64,000 nt of DNA, taken from NCBI RefSeq assembly GCF_027744825.2, contig NC_071345.1, positions 5,922,001-5,986,000 of the forward strand, written 5' to 3'. Under the pieces are notes generated by a model. It worked only from the letters and a program-made list of their open reading frames with translations, did no database searches and was not told the DNA's origin. Each line of letters begins with the position of its first letter. Position 1 is the stretch's first letter. Source of the DNA: Synchiropus splendidus. Taxonomy: Eukaryota > Chordata > Actinopteri > Syngnathiformes > Callionymidae. Below, piece by piece: positions 1 to 12,070 of the stretch. The translations under genes and the position numbers were made by a program.

Positions 1-929
1 ACTATCACTACTTCCAAAAAATAAATGTTTAATAATGGTGCTTCACTTTAAAAAAAGAAAAAAGAAAAGAAAAAAAAACATGTTTTGAGGTTCATATTTT
101 GTATCTTTATGTAGGATTTATGGTGAATATGAAACTTTATCTTGTATGATAACACTGCCATTTCATTTAATGTACTTCCTAAGGGTACATTTTAAATCAA
201 TATATCAATACTTCATTGTTCTCTTTGCTGTTCAAATAAAGGTGCTTTTTAAAGCAAACAGTGCTTTAAAAATGGTGAGAGCAAAGCCACATAGTCACAT
301 GCCAAACAACAGCAGCCGTTCACCTCAGTATTCAGCCACCTGCACCATTTTTGTCCTCAAAAATCTTGATCGAACTGAGCCTGTCGATCACTTCGCATGG
401 ATACGGGTGACATCATGAATCAGCCTTGGTCAAACAATAACCGACGTCACCGCCTGCGTCTATTTTACTGGTCACTCCAGCCGCTTTGTGTTCACCATCA
501 GACTCTGGATGATTAATGCAGCGAGTCGCCAGCGCTGCGCTGATAATGCTGCTGAGATATTCACTGCTTTGGCCTTATCTCCCTTTGCTCGGGGCTGTGT
601 GACACAAAAGCGAAAACAAGGGTCAAACAAAAGAGGAAAAAACCTTGAGAGCATCTTTTAAAATTCAGCAGATGGTGACGCAACCTCTGCTGAGCTAAAG
701 GTGAGAGGCCGATCTGAGTGACCTGGATACAAAAACCACAACAACCGTGGGCTAGATTTGGTTCTGAGGTTTGGGGCTCCTCAGTGTTTGTCGTACTGCT
801 CAATGAAGGAGGATTCCTAGAGCTCAAAATGAAAAGGAGGCCAGTTGTTTCAGGTTCATGCTTTGAGGAAGCGAAGGAAGCTTTTGCTGGATCGCTGATT
901 TGTTTAAGATGGCGCCCTATAGGTGATCC

Positions 930-930
<1 letters not shown>

Positions 931-961
<31 letters not shown>

Positions 962-970
962 TGTGTGTGC
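931..970. repeat. (GT)n microsatellite with a GC interruption
   Basis: An alternating purine-pyrimidine tract of GT units is interrupted by a short GCGCGC block. Such tracts can adopt Z-DNA and vary in length between individuals. A complementary (CA)n tract lies about 150 bp downstream. Confidence 0.9.
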
Positions 971-3669
971 CCCACTGCTGCTGAGGTTGTTAATATTTAC
1001 ACACTGGAGCCGTGTGGAGTCGTTTTAAAGCTCATCTAAAGGTCTTCCTGCAAGACCGGAGGTGCACTCTCGGGGCAAAATGGAAATCCTGCTGACACTG
1101 TCTCACACACACACACGCACACACTTGGTCACACTCGTACACTGATCTGTGTAGGAATGAAAGGTGAGATCAGCTACAGCAGATGACATTCCCGAGGAGT
1201 TGTCGGACTAAAACCCTCACCTTCACATGTTCACCTGAAAGCCTGAACATATTTTGGTGTGACTCACAGATTTGAATGTGAAGATACCTGCCAAGTCCAA
1301 GAGTATCATAGTCTCAATGTAACACTGTGATAAAAAGCCATTTGGATTGACGCAGAAAATGAGCCAAAGAGTTAAGATTGTTCCTCTAGTGGCTTCCACA
1401 TTTATCTCCGCCCACTCCTGACGGGAATATCTGGCAGTTAACTTGACAAACGCTTCGTACATCCGCCCGCTAGCAGCTAATTCTGTCTTAGCGCTGGAAA
1501 GGCTTCAGCACAGAAAACATGTTGTAAACAGCTGCCCTATCTGCCAACTAGACACATGCATTATTAACTATTTCACACGACTTTCTTTTCCAGTTTGCGA
1601 CTCTTTCGTAGCCGCCAGGCTCCATGTTGTTTAGTGACTCTGATGATGTCACTTCAGCTTTCAGCCTCTTTCTGGAGTTAAAACAGAAATGAAAACAATA
1701 GGTTTTCTCATGAGAAATATGTAATATAATATAATTTTATATAATTTAAAGAGCTGCGACACAGCGCTGAAACTACAAAATTTTTTTTTTATCGTCAAAG
1801 TTGGTTCTTTTTAATTAGATTACTGAATATGTGGGAAGCTATTTCTGTATCAGTTCAACTTCTGCACAGTGTTGCACTGAGCGAGGGCCTCGATGATGTC
1901 ACTAGAGGGAGCTACTGTTGCCGCATGTGCGCAGAACCCAAGTGCAAGTAGTAACCAATACCGACTCAACCACGAGAATAAGAAGTGAACTATTTATCAT
2001 TTCGCAAAATAACAAGACAGAAGGAGAACAGCACCGAACCAGGAGCAAACACCAACAGAACTGAGGAATAAATATGAACCGACAAGAACCCAATAAATAA
2101 CCAAGTTAGAGCTAAGTTACCTGCATGGGAGCAATGACAACACACATTGCTTATGACATCAGCTTCAGTATCAGAGAAGAGAAGCCAAATTTCTGCGTGA
2201 CAAATATGCTAATTGTGGCAAAAGATTTAATGCAGCATAAGAAATAGTGAAGCAACTAGCTGTGCAGGAACCTTTTGACATGAATATTACCCTCAAACAG
2301 GTTCTGAAACCGACTGCAAAACAGAGATTCAAATGTGAAAATGATAGTCACCCAGAACAGAGTTCCCTCTGTTTACCCTGTTTAAATGCACTATATATTT
2401 TGTACTATTTTGTTGACACTTCTTAAGCGAGATTAACAAATAGTTCATCTCCATCTTTATATTTAATTTTTTTGCATGAGCATGGTCCATCGCTAACTCA
2501 AATCTCCACCACTACCGTGCACTCAGCCATGCTTATTTACAGAGTTGGTACCTCCGGCACAAGTGTTGGACCCAGTTATGACAGCCGAGTATTGCACTCG
2601 TCTGCATCACAGTGTAATGTATGGTAGTAAAAAGAAACACTTTTACACTGGATTAAAGCATAGCGCTTCTTCTTTCTAATAACGTCTTGGCAACACTTTG
2701 AGTGATGATAAAGTCCATCTGAGCAAAGAAGCCTGAGCTGGCATCATCTCAAAAACTTCCTTCACACCTCAACAGACTGAATTCTTCATTATAATATATA
2801 TATTTTTTTTAATATAAAAAGCCAAAACATCAAAAAGAAAGCTTGTTTTAAAGCTACCAACAAAGACTATATCAAACTCAAATATCTGGTTTTATGTGCA
2901 CTGAAACAAATGTGCTTTGCTTTTAGTCCTCTGTTTATACGCAACCAATTTGTTTTCATGTCCGCCTGCAGGAGAACGTGGCATTTGTAGTCAGGTATCG
3001 TGGAGCCAAACACAAACCGCAGCTGGAGGGAAGGTCGAGGAAAGAGCCGGGGCGGCTTTGTGAACATGTTAAATAGACATTATTACTGGGTATTTTCAAG
3101 TGTGTGAGGATGTTTTTTTTGTTGGTTGACCACTCAGTACAGTGGATTGTAAGGCGTCAATACTGCATCATTGGTTTGACTAAACATTTGCTCCTCATTT
3201 CCCTGAGTTTTATCAACATGTTTGTCAGTAGCCCATGAGACAGTGATGAAAATTATCATTCGAAGTCCTATATTATAGGTCGTATAATGCACTGCAACAG
3301 CTGCAGCGCTGGTGCTTGTTTTGGCTGCTGGACTTTTCCAAAGTTAGGTGGTCCTGGAGCAACATGCGATGAGACCCAACTGTGTTCACTCAGAAAAGGT
3401 TAGTGCTGCCATATGATAAAAACATCATCAAGAAGAAGAGCAAACTACAATGGTTTGCTCTTCAACACGGGGTCAGTTTGAGAAGGATCTGGCTACTTTC
3501 TGAAGGAGGACAAGAGGGTGGCATTTACCATTCCACCGTTACAGCGCGATGCTCCATCTGCTACGGCTTTTTGGGGTGGCAAAATGCCTCGGAATGATGG
3601 TCTTCCCGACTCTGCTGAGCTATTATCAACACTCCTGAGACCACTCGCCTCGTAAAGGTCCAAGTAACT

Positions 3670-3960
3670 ATGCGCTCATTAAACACTCATTCCAGCAAAG
3701 CAACAATGCCTCGCTTAATTGAAGGTGTCGGCGGTGTCCGAGGGGGGTGGTGCAGCGGGCTGGACGATGCGATAGCTCTCGGCCCGGGTCAGATGGCAGG
3801 AGAGGGGTCGAGGTGTGTGATGCATTACTCCAACACAAAGCCGCTATTCAATAGCAGCGGGCAGGAAAATTGATCCACGGCGCTCTCTGAGGAGCCATTG
3901 TTACTGGCTTCCTCGTATTAAGTGACGGAGAAAATAAGAGGAGAGGAGGTGAGAGGGGAA
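3670..3960. promoter_or_regulatory. Candidate conserved non-coding element
   Basis: A compositionally distinct block combines CpG-containing GC-rich DNA with AT-rich motifs of the kind bound by developmental factors. These include homeobox-like TTAATT and, near 3896, CCATTGTT, which matches a SOX-type site. It has no coding pattern. The call rests only on composition and motif appearance; conservation in other fish would decide it. Confidence 0.2.
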
Positions 3961-4217
3961 GGTGACAAGTGGGGGATGTGGAATTCGCAGGGAGGAAAAT
4001 CTGCAAACAAATGGTATCTGAACAAAGACAAATGAGGAATCATTGAGGTTCAGTTGTGAGGGATTGTGATGTCTTTTCTGTTGGGAGCCATTCTTTACTG
4101 AGTACCATCAAGAGGATGTCTGCCATCTACCAACACTAGTATCTCTCTTTTGCTCGCCATGATTTCAAAATGGAATCTCACTTACTATTGTTTTATACAG
4201 TCACACTGGTCTAGAGC

Positions 4218-4640
4218 TGGAGTTCTTAACCTTTCTGATCTCAGGGCCCATGTTTCCAGAACAAATGTGTCTGTAACTTCAGAATTACTGGTTTAATTTG
4301 TGTTCAATAACCATGCACGTAAACAAACCGAAACCAGGTGAAATGACGTGTGATCAGGGCAAAGACATTTGTCATCGAAAAGTTCAACCAGCAGCCGAAC
4401 CAGGTGCAAGTCATGTTCATCAAATTTATTAAAGAACAAAAGAAGAAAAAAATACATTTGATGCAAACTGCAAATTGGAAAAAACTGTGCATTGTGAATG
4501 AAGTTCAGAATAAAATAAATGTAATATAATGTCTAAATATCATAAAACATTTTCTTTTTCTTAAATAAACTAAAAAAGATAAGTAAAGTGTAAATGAAAG
4601 TATTGCCAAAAAATGTTCTAATTTATTTTAAAAATTGGTC
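4218..4640 (+). repeat. Dispersed repeat family A, copy 1
   Basis: It begins with GGAGTTCTTAACCTTTCTGA, a type of end common in fish hAT-like elements, and continues into AT-rich DNA. The same sequence occurs in reverse orientation at about 8315-8710. Translated from the shared strand, both copies read NLMNMTCT followed by related residues, so the similarity extends inside the element. No transposase is recognisable. The far end of this copy is unclear, and it seems to lack the GC-rich terminus seen in copy 2. Confidence 0.55.
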
Positions 4641-5294
4641 CAACTTGACTGTAAAGACCATGAAATAATTTCATGTTTAACCCAAAACTAGCCATTAACT
4701 CCACAATCTAGAACAATTCCTCTTCATCTTCTCTCCTCTTCCGGGGTAAGACCTCGACATTTCTGGGTCACTCCTGTGAGTCGTGGGTTTGCCCTCACTG
4801 TTTCCAGAGCATCTAACCAGGAAAGCCAGGAGCTCTTCCGACCAGAAACAAAAGTCTGAACAGCATGAGTAGAGGCTCTGCTTTGCTATGACTCAGCTTC
4901 TCACCCTGTTGTTATGGGGTCTGCTCAGCCAATTCACATCTGTTTGGAAGATTCGTCTCTCTTCTCACACACAGTTAAAGGACTGCATTTTGATATTGTC
5001 ATTTTATGAAGAACAAACAGGGAACAACCTTGTCAACGATTACGCCACAATTTAGGAAAAAAAAAAGATACATTGGATTGAATGGGATTGTTCCAAAATA
5101 GAGGCTCCTCATGGCCTCTCTCTCATCTGGGTCCCAAGCTGAGCATCAACTGTTTTCCAATCAGAAGTCATTGATTTTGACCTCAGAAGAAAAAAAAAAA
5201 AGGGATTAATGAATCACTTGTTTCAAGTATCGACTGGATCAGCGGCGAGTTTCCGCTACTCATGTCCACCCAACCGAGCAGCTGCCTATAATTT

Positions 5295-5318
5295 AAAAAA
5301 AAAAAAAAAAAAAAAAAA
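5295..5318. repeat. Poly(A) run of 24
   Basis: An uninterrupted run of 24 A. No retroposed gene body or flanking duplication was recognised beside it, so it is annotated only as a homopolymer. Confidence 0.9.
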
Positions 5319-7854
5319 GAGCCCAACATCCCATTCTTCCTTCTGATCCTGCTGAGATTCTCTTGAGCAGAGCTTTCAAACATTGATGATAAAAAGCAAA
5401 CTGTGAGGAAAAATAATTTCAAACAATTTCTATTGAACGCATTGGTCTTCTTCTGCTCCATTCGTTCTCATGCAAATGAATTTTGCACATGAATGAATGA
5501 ATGATGACACCAAACCGTCCCGGAAGTGGAAGACGAGGTCTGAAGGTGATGTTGTGCTGTGAGTCATCTCCTGTGTCAGCTGAGTTTGCACACTGCCATC
5601 AGCATTTGGGTGTCCCATTTGAGCTGTCAGACTCAGTTCCTCACTCTGGGCCGCTGCTCCTGCATCTCTCATCTCCTCACTGTCACTCATGCGGCCACCT
5701 GTTATCCGCGCTCTGCCGTCTTCTGCTGTCGACTCTGAATTATCGCAGAGCCATGCTTTAAAAGTGAAGCAAAGACACAGTCGCCTGAAAACCAGGAAAA
5801 AGTGTCATTACAGCTTGAGTCAAAGTAGCAGGTGCTTTTGGTTTATTCTACTTTGTCCTGCTCCGTTAAAAGCAGACAAGGGATTGGAAAGTTTATTTCA
5901 CTAAACACATCACTGGTACATCAAATTGCTGGAGTTTATATGACCCAAAAACTTGAATCTGCTGATGCAGCGTAATAATGAAAGCTCACTGTGTTTATTA
6001 AGGCCAATATCCACCCGCCTCCCTCACTCTTTCTCCCCCCTCCTCCCTCTCTCTCGCTGTGTTGAACCTCATTATTGGTGCTCAAAGCATTGATCATAAA
6101 ATTGGTGTGGCTGCAAATTCCCAGCAGCGCAGCCTTTTGATGGGTATTTGCTTATGACATCAAAACTTGTGGAAGTTCTCTTCTGGGTCACTTCCAGAGT
6201 CCTTTTAAAATGACCCAGCTGGCTAAGTGGCTGAGAAAAATGGTGACTTATCATTCTCTCCGGGTTAATTCCACGCAGATTATTCATGATCATTGACTTT
6301 ATATACGCTGACTCTGTAGGTGAATCGCCGGCTCATCTAGTAGTAACAATTTGAAGTCCATCTTTAGCTCAGAGTCCATTGGCTGGTGTCCAAAATAATA
6401 ATTTTAGCTGGTATTCTCCACCTACCTTCTTTAGTTCAATGAGCTTCGAATAACTACATCTAGAATTGAGTGAAAAACATATTATGCATCGAAATATTAA
6501 CCAGCTTTAAAACACCAGAATGATGTTTTCCTGGTTGCGATTCGTGCAGGTGAATATTTGGCTGTGAAGCAAATGTCATATTTCTTTTACAAACATTGGT
6601 AAAGTTATTTCTGTTTTATGATCATGGATTGTCCTGTTGCAACCAAGGTGTTGTAAAATATCGTCCATGGATCCAAGAGAGGGAGTTTAGGACAGCTGGG
6701 AACTGTTATTCTGTTCTGTGTTTTGAGCTTCACGATCACCTAGATCAAGCATTCAACAGTCGCTAAAGGGTCCAAGAATTATCTTTTGTCGACTACAAAG
6801 GTGGTTCTCTTAAAATAGAATGCAGAGCAAGTGTGAATGCAAATCCAGCTCAACTATATGAGCAAAGGAAGATCAGCAGCGAACTGTCGAAGAGTTGTAG
6901 GGCAGCTGGATGGTCCAGTGGCACCTGTTCTTCCTCATACAAATGTAGATAAAAAAGGGCAAAGCCAGTTCAGAGAACAAGGGACAAGTGGAAACCAATT
7001 CTCTCTTCAGTGCTTTGCAGTGATCATTGCAGGTTTGCAGGCCTGCAGGTTTGTCACAACTGAACTGACTACGACAGCGTCGGTTTCTAAACCAAAACAT
7101 AGCGTTGCAGCAGAGAGAAACTCACCTGGAAAAGGGTTGCGTGATATGATCGACAAAACAATTGGAGGTGTCTATTTTCTTGGATTTGTTTTACACAAAT
7201 TAGATGAAATTCCTGGGCGAGCGAAGATTAGTTTATACACTTTTTTAGCTAACAAATGTACGCCTCGGATCAGAGCCCTCATCCTCCGACAAGCACGAGT
7301 CATCGCCTGAGCAACTATTCGTATCAAATAAACAGGGCTGCCATCCTGCCTTAGCATGAACCTGCACTTCTTTTTCAAAAGCTACCTACAAATTGCCTTC
7401 ACTGATGGGCGGGGCTTATGCTTTCATTGTGTCATGTAAATGTTTCAAATTATATTGTGTTTCGTGCCACAGTCCCTTTTAAGTTTGTTTTTGAATATGG
7501 GCTGCAGAAGGAAAGATATTTGGGTCCATGACTCATGCCACTGAGGAAGCTACCCAGGGACCCATGCAGCTCAGGAACCAGCAACAATGGACGATGAAAA
7601 CCATCTGACTTCCGCCTCTGTGTTTTGTTATGATATTGCTACCCTGACAAATCATTATTGTGTCACAAAACTACAATCATTAAAGCGTACTGATACATGG
7701 CGAGGCTGTTTGCATCACCAGATGTTTTTATTTCATCACTGCAGTTTCAGTTTAAAAAAAAAAAAAAAAATCAATGAGTTCACGAAAATGTCTTGTAGCC
7801 TCTAACTCCATCAATACCGAGCACATAAAACAGACTACAAAGCATGAGAACAAC

Positions 7855-7879
7855 TGTGTGTGTGTGTGTGTGTGTGTGT
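7855..7879. repeat. (GT)n microsatellite
   Basis: A perfect dinucleotide tract of about 12 units. Confidence 0.9.
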
Positions 7880-8147
7880 CAGAAGTGTTTTACGCTCTTC
7901 GAATAGATCCATTAAGCACCTGATTCCTCCTGGGCTTTCGGATGTTATTACATCTCCTCAACGCTTAGCACATTTTAATGGTCCTGCAGACTCGTACGTG
8001 AGGACGTAAAAATCCTGATAACACAGTCTGGGCGACGGTTGACGGATGTATTGCTATTCTAATCGGATCAGCGGCGAGGACTGAGATAAATATTGAAACA
8101 TTTCTCTGTCGTTATCAGGCATACATTTGTTGAATCTTGTGATTCTC

Positions 8148-8710
8148 TAGGGCCGGGGCCCATGGTCGGGCCGCAAGCGCCCCCTAGTATTTTTGTTTTA
8201 CACTTTTGGGCCGTGAGGTTTTAGCCACGTGTGTCTCAGTTAAGTGATGGCTAACAACTATGTTCTTGAAAATAACTTCTCCCCCCTAACAATAAAAACT
8301 GTTGATTCAAAACTGAAAATTAACTGGAACATTTTATGGCAATACTTTCATTTACACTTATCTTCTTTGGAGTTTAAATAAAATATCCTATTTTATTATG
8401 ATATTTAGACATGTTTTTATTATATTTATTTTATTCAGAATTTAATTCCATTTTTCCAATTTTCTCAACAGTTTGCTTCAGGTGTCTTATTTTTTTCTTT
8501 TTTTCTTCAGTAAATCTGATGAACATGACTTGCACCGAGTTCTGCTGCTGGTTGGACTTTTCTCTGTCGAATATTTTTGCAGTGATCTCATGGTTTCATG
8601 TCATTTCACAAGGTTTCGGTTTATTTACATGTAAGCAGATTAATGTAATGTAATGCAATGAATCAGCTCTATTCCTTGAAAGAGATTAAAAAGGTTAAGA
8701 ACTCCTGGCT
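8148..8710 (-). repeat. Dispersed repeat family A, copy 2 (reverse orientation)
   Basis: The right end reads GGTTAAGAACTCCTGGCTTA, the reverse complement of the start of copy 1 at 4218. The interior carries the same AT-rich body. The left end starts CTAGGGCCGGGGCCC and is partly similar to the inverted right end, so this may be a nearly full-length non-autonomous DNA transposon of about 560 bp. No certain target duplication was found. Confidence 0.5.
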
Positions 8711-8828
8711 TAGACAATAGTTAAATTATAAAAGGTGTTTTTATGACACTTAACTAAGAATGACGAGCCATTGTGTTGTTTCCTTTCCAACTCAACTGGC
8801 TTCCACTCAGTTTGCCATCACCGTCCGG

Positions 8829-9050
8829 TCGTGATAGGTAGGTGAGGTTTCATGAAACAGCATCCTGGCTTTCAGAAGCCACCAGATGGCATTATCTGCT
8901 GTAAAATGTTTTCAATGTCTTCAACAACTATTTCAATTAAACTGCGCATAATTTCTAAACCAAGAGCGCCATCTAGTGGCCTCAGAATTTCAGGATATTG
9001 TTTCATTACCCCACAACACTGTTTCATGATACCTCATCGAACCATCACGA
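8829..9050. mobile_element. 222-bp hAT-type MITE with intact 8-bp target duplication
   Basis: The left end reads TCGTGATAGGTAGGTGAGG and the right end is its imperfect inverse, ending CCATCACGA. The element is flanked on both sides by the identical octamer CCGTCCGG (8821-8828 and 9051-9058). An 8-bp duplication with short inverted ends is typical of the hAT superfamily. There is no transposase, so it is non-autonomous. Related copies are at 52114-52322 and, as a fragment, at 15261-15306. Confidence 0.8.
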
Positions 9051-9058
9051 CCGTCCGG

Positions 9059-11155
9059 TACTCTGCTGCAACACGTTTTCACTATCAAGAGCTTTGCATG
9101 TTCTCCTCACGCTAGCATCGGTTTCCTTACAGCACCTTCAGACACAAATTCATTTTGATGAGATGAGTGTTTATGAGAGTCCACGCCCTCCTCATGTAGC
9201 TGCCCTACTTATAAATCAGATTTTTGCTTAACTACACTCATCTTCCAAAACACCAACCCAGTGGGTGTAATGGCATTTGATTCCCCGCCGCCGCCCGCAC
9301 CACCTGCCTGTTGAAACCAAAAAGATAACTGGAGTATGTGTCTCAGTGAAGGTCAGAAAACAAGTTAGCAGCTGTTGCTCAGTGTGGTCAGATGTCGGCT
9401 GTCGCTTTGAGGTTTGGACGCGATTTTTCCGTCTGACTGCAGGAGCTGCCCGTCACGGACGCTGCATGCATCTTGTCAAATATGCAGCGCCCTGCCATTT
9501 ACCGGCTTCTTTTGAATGATTTAATATTTCATGCCTTTGTCTGCATCTTTAATTATTCATCCACAAGTCCAGACGACTGTGAAGGGTCGGCCTCAGTCGT
9601 TTTGATTTTATTTTGCAATTCAAGATGACATTTTTGAGAGCAGTGAACTATGCTCAAATTGGCCAAACAATGAATAGTAAATGACTCTGGTTTAAAATAT
9701 TTTAAGAGGAAAACTCATGACATTCGGGTGTGTAGTTGCCTTCACAGTGTTGCCATCTGGAATATTTCCACATCAGGGCTGCTTTCTCAAAACACCACTT
9801 CGCAGATGGGAACAGAAGTTCGTATGAAACTCTTCGCTCGCCCGGGAATTTCATCTATTTTTGCGGCTTAAAACATCGGAACATATGGTTCCACAAATCT
9901 CCAGGAGCAATGAGCAGCGTGATGCCGGGCGCCGCGGTGAGAGCAAGGGTGCCTCATGACAAGAAGCACCCCTACTCATTAAATTCATGTTTTGCTGTTC
10001 CAGTCATTAAAACTCAGCCCCAAGGGAAACTGCTTCCACAGAATAATGCATCTATTAAACGAACATGGAATTATACATATGTATATTTCCATGAGCAAAA
10101 TGGAGGCAAGGTCACGTCTCTCAGAGGCTGCAAATGGCAAGAAAAAGAACATGCTGAAATTTGCTTTTCTATTTTTAAATCTAAAGGCAAACAGGAAACA
10201 CTGTCATCATAACTGAACAGCATTATTTTTGCATCATATGAAACAGAAGCTGAGCCATGAGGAGGTGACTCATCTTTATAATACACAAAATAGCACCAGT
10301 GCAGTATTTAATATGTGTTGTCTTGCTGGTCTTCTCATGCATCCTGGTGTCATTCAGCAGTTTAGATAGATAGATGTAAGCTGGCTCTTCCTTTGGTCAG
10401 TGCAGGTGATTTTATCCGTATCACTCACTAACTCACAGAGAAACCGAGCCACACACAGGCCATTCATCTTTGAAATGGCATTTGGAGATGCAGCTTGATC
10501 CTCCAGCTCTCTGACCTCCTGATATATAATTTTTTAAACAAGCAACAAGGGTGCAATCTCCCCCCCAAGTGTTCTGGTGGATCCATGTTTCCGACCCACA
10601 TACTTTCACACCTACTCCCAAATTGAATCCCGGTATCTTCAGCTTCCTCCTGATAGAGTTACATTGTTCGCTGCCTCTTTTGAGCTTACACCCCTCTGTT
10701 GCAAGATCTTGTCAGCAGGGAAAACAGCGTTCCTGACAAAGCTGTGAACTGCTGAGTGTGTGTGTGGGAAGAGAGCGAGAGAGATGCTACGGGTGCAAAC
10801 TGGTGTGTTGTGGTGATGCAACCTTAATCTCAGCTCCTTTGTGTTTACTGAGGTCCCTCTGTTGACTTCAGGATTTAATGGGCAACAGCAACTGCCAATA
10901 CTGGTGTTAAATGATGATGTTTTAAGCCAGTGACTGAATGGTTGTTGGCCTAATAGTTACACGGAAGATGTCGTGTTACATGTAGAACCAGAGGAGCCCC
11001 ACCCCCACGTTTATTTTTTTGTTTTGTTCGACACTGGTGTCCACAGTGTCTGCAGAAGGTGCTTCAACTGAAAACCTAATGCATCACCACGCGATGCTGA
11101 AGGCTGCCTGCAGCGTCAGTATAGCATGCAAAAGTTTACTTTCCCACAGTCAATA
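9059..11155. other. Intergenic DNA, no gene recognised
   Basis: No supported gene. A 158-codon plus-strand frame at 9736-10212 looks like chance: it has no domain, signal or plausible splice structure. The block at about 9810-10000 is GC-richer and could be regulatory, but nothing specific supports this. Confidence 0.55.
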
Positions 11156-11430
11156 CAAGTAACATCCGACTTACGACCTGCTCGACTTAGGTCCAACCGT
11201 ACTTACGACCACGGCCAGCAGATGCTTTTTTTTTTAATTCAATGTCTATCACCGCAGCACGTAGCATCCCTGCATCGCGTACGACAGTCACAACAGCACA
11301 GTATCCCAGCATCTCACTCTCACACAGTGATCTACCACTACAGTAGCACCTATAACCCTCGCGTCGGCCATTTTGAATAGCATTCGACTTTCATCCAATC
11401 TGACTTACGACCAGTTGGTCGGAACAAAGT
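11155..11430. repeat. TIR-like repeat with GACTTACGACC ends
   Basis: CCGACTTACGACCTGCTCGA near 11166 and a second copy of CTTACGACC near 11201 face GACTTACGACCAGTTGGTCG near 11401. The interior carries a CA-rich, ATCTACCACTACAGTAGC-type body. This arrangement resembles short non-autonomous DNA transposons common in fish. Exact ends and a target duplication could not be fixed. Confidence 0.4.
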
Positions 11431-12070
11431 CAAAACATTGCAGCAACCATAAAAACACAGCACAGACTTTGGGCGGGATGATGGTGGTCTTGGGTGCTTT
11501 TTTTTTTTTTAAAGGAAAATCCCACCAAAAACCATCATAGCTAAAAGACAGGAACACTACTTTTTTCTTGCGGTCTGAACCCTGAGGCTTATAAAACGAC
11601 ACAGCTAATATATGGATCTTCACAGGCAAAAGAGCGCAATGCTGTCAAAGTATTGAGCCTTGTCACAATAAACCAATAAAATCACAGGGCTTTTATTGAC
11701 CATGAAGTGCTCAAAATGCGCTGTTTCCGCTCACGGAGCCGATCTCCTGGAGGAGCGGAGACGAGAAGAAGTAGCTGAGAATGACTGTGGTGTCGGAACT
11801 TTGGACACTCCGGCGAAAACAGCGCATGTTGAGCGCTTTTATGTCAATAACAGATGTGAGGAGTTGATGATTCAAGTTCAGAACATTGCCCAGTGTGTTT
11901 CATGAGTCATTGTGATGCTGGACCCTGTTTTCAAAACTAGTTTAGAAGTGATCCTCATGCATTTTTATGCACCACTGACCTTTCTACGACGAAGACAGCA
12001 CCACTGCACCTGTGGATTATCCGGTGAGGCTTATGTATAAACAAGAAAATTACAGTAAGTACAGGGGAAT
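11431..12070. repeat. Repeat-like DNA with an internal inverted repeat
   Basis: Two arms of about 35 bases, near 11693-11728 (TTATTGACC, then GTGCTCAAAATGCGCTGTTT) and 11814-11851 (inverse of TTATTGACATAAAAGCGCTC), form an imperfect inverted repeat about 160 bp across. GAGGCTTAT motifs at about 11584 and 12027, the second preceded by GGATTATCCG, resemble a known kind of short fish repeat. Family not assigned. Confidence 0.35.

Larger units (their letters stand above)
1..4217. other. Intergenic DNA, no gene recognised
   Basis: No coding region is supported. Short open frames (up to about 90 codons) show no family motifs, no splice-joined partners and no biased composition. The stretch contains a (GT)n tract near 931-970, a short (CA)n tract near 1101-1126, and a GC-richer block at about 3670-3960 that has the look of a conserved non-coding element. 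The last point is impression only. Confidence 0.6.
4641..8147. other. Intergenic DNA, no gene recognised
   Basis: No coding gene is supported. The longest open frame (6837-7310, plus, 157 codons) has low-complexity, unstructured content and no family resemblance. The stretch holds a run of 24 A at 5295-5318, a pyrimidine-rich block near 6018-6060, a run of 17 A near 7754-7770 and a (GT)n tract at 7855-7879. Confidence 0.6.

Noticed and set aside
5295..5318. Processed pseudogene suggested by the poly(A) run
   Set aside because: No gene body or flanking duplication is present on either strand.
6837..7310. 157-codon plus-strand frame
   Set aside because: No domain, signal peptide, codon bias or splice partner; consistent with chance in intergenic DNA.
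9736..10212. 158-codon plus-strand frame
   Set aside because: Residue content looks random and no family motif is visible. It could cover a regulatory block but not a gene.
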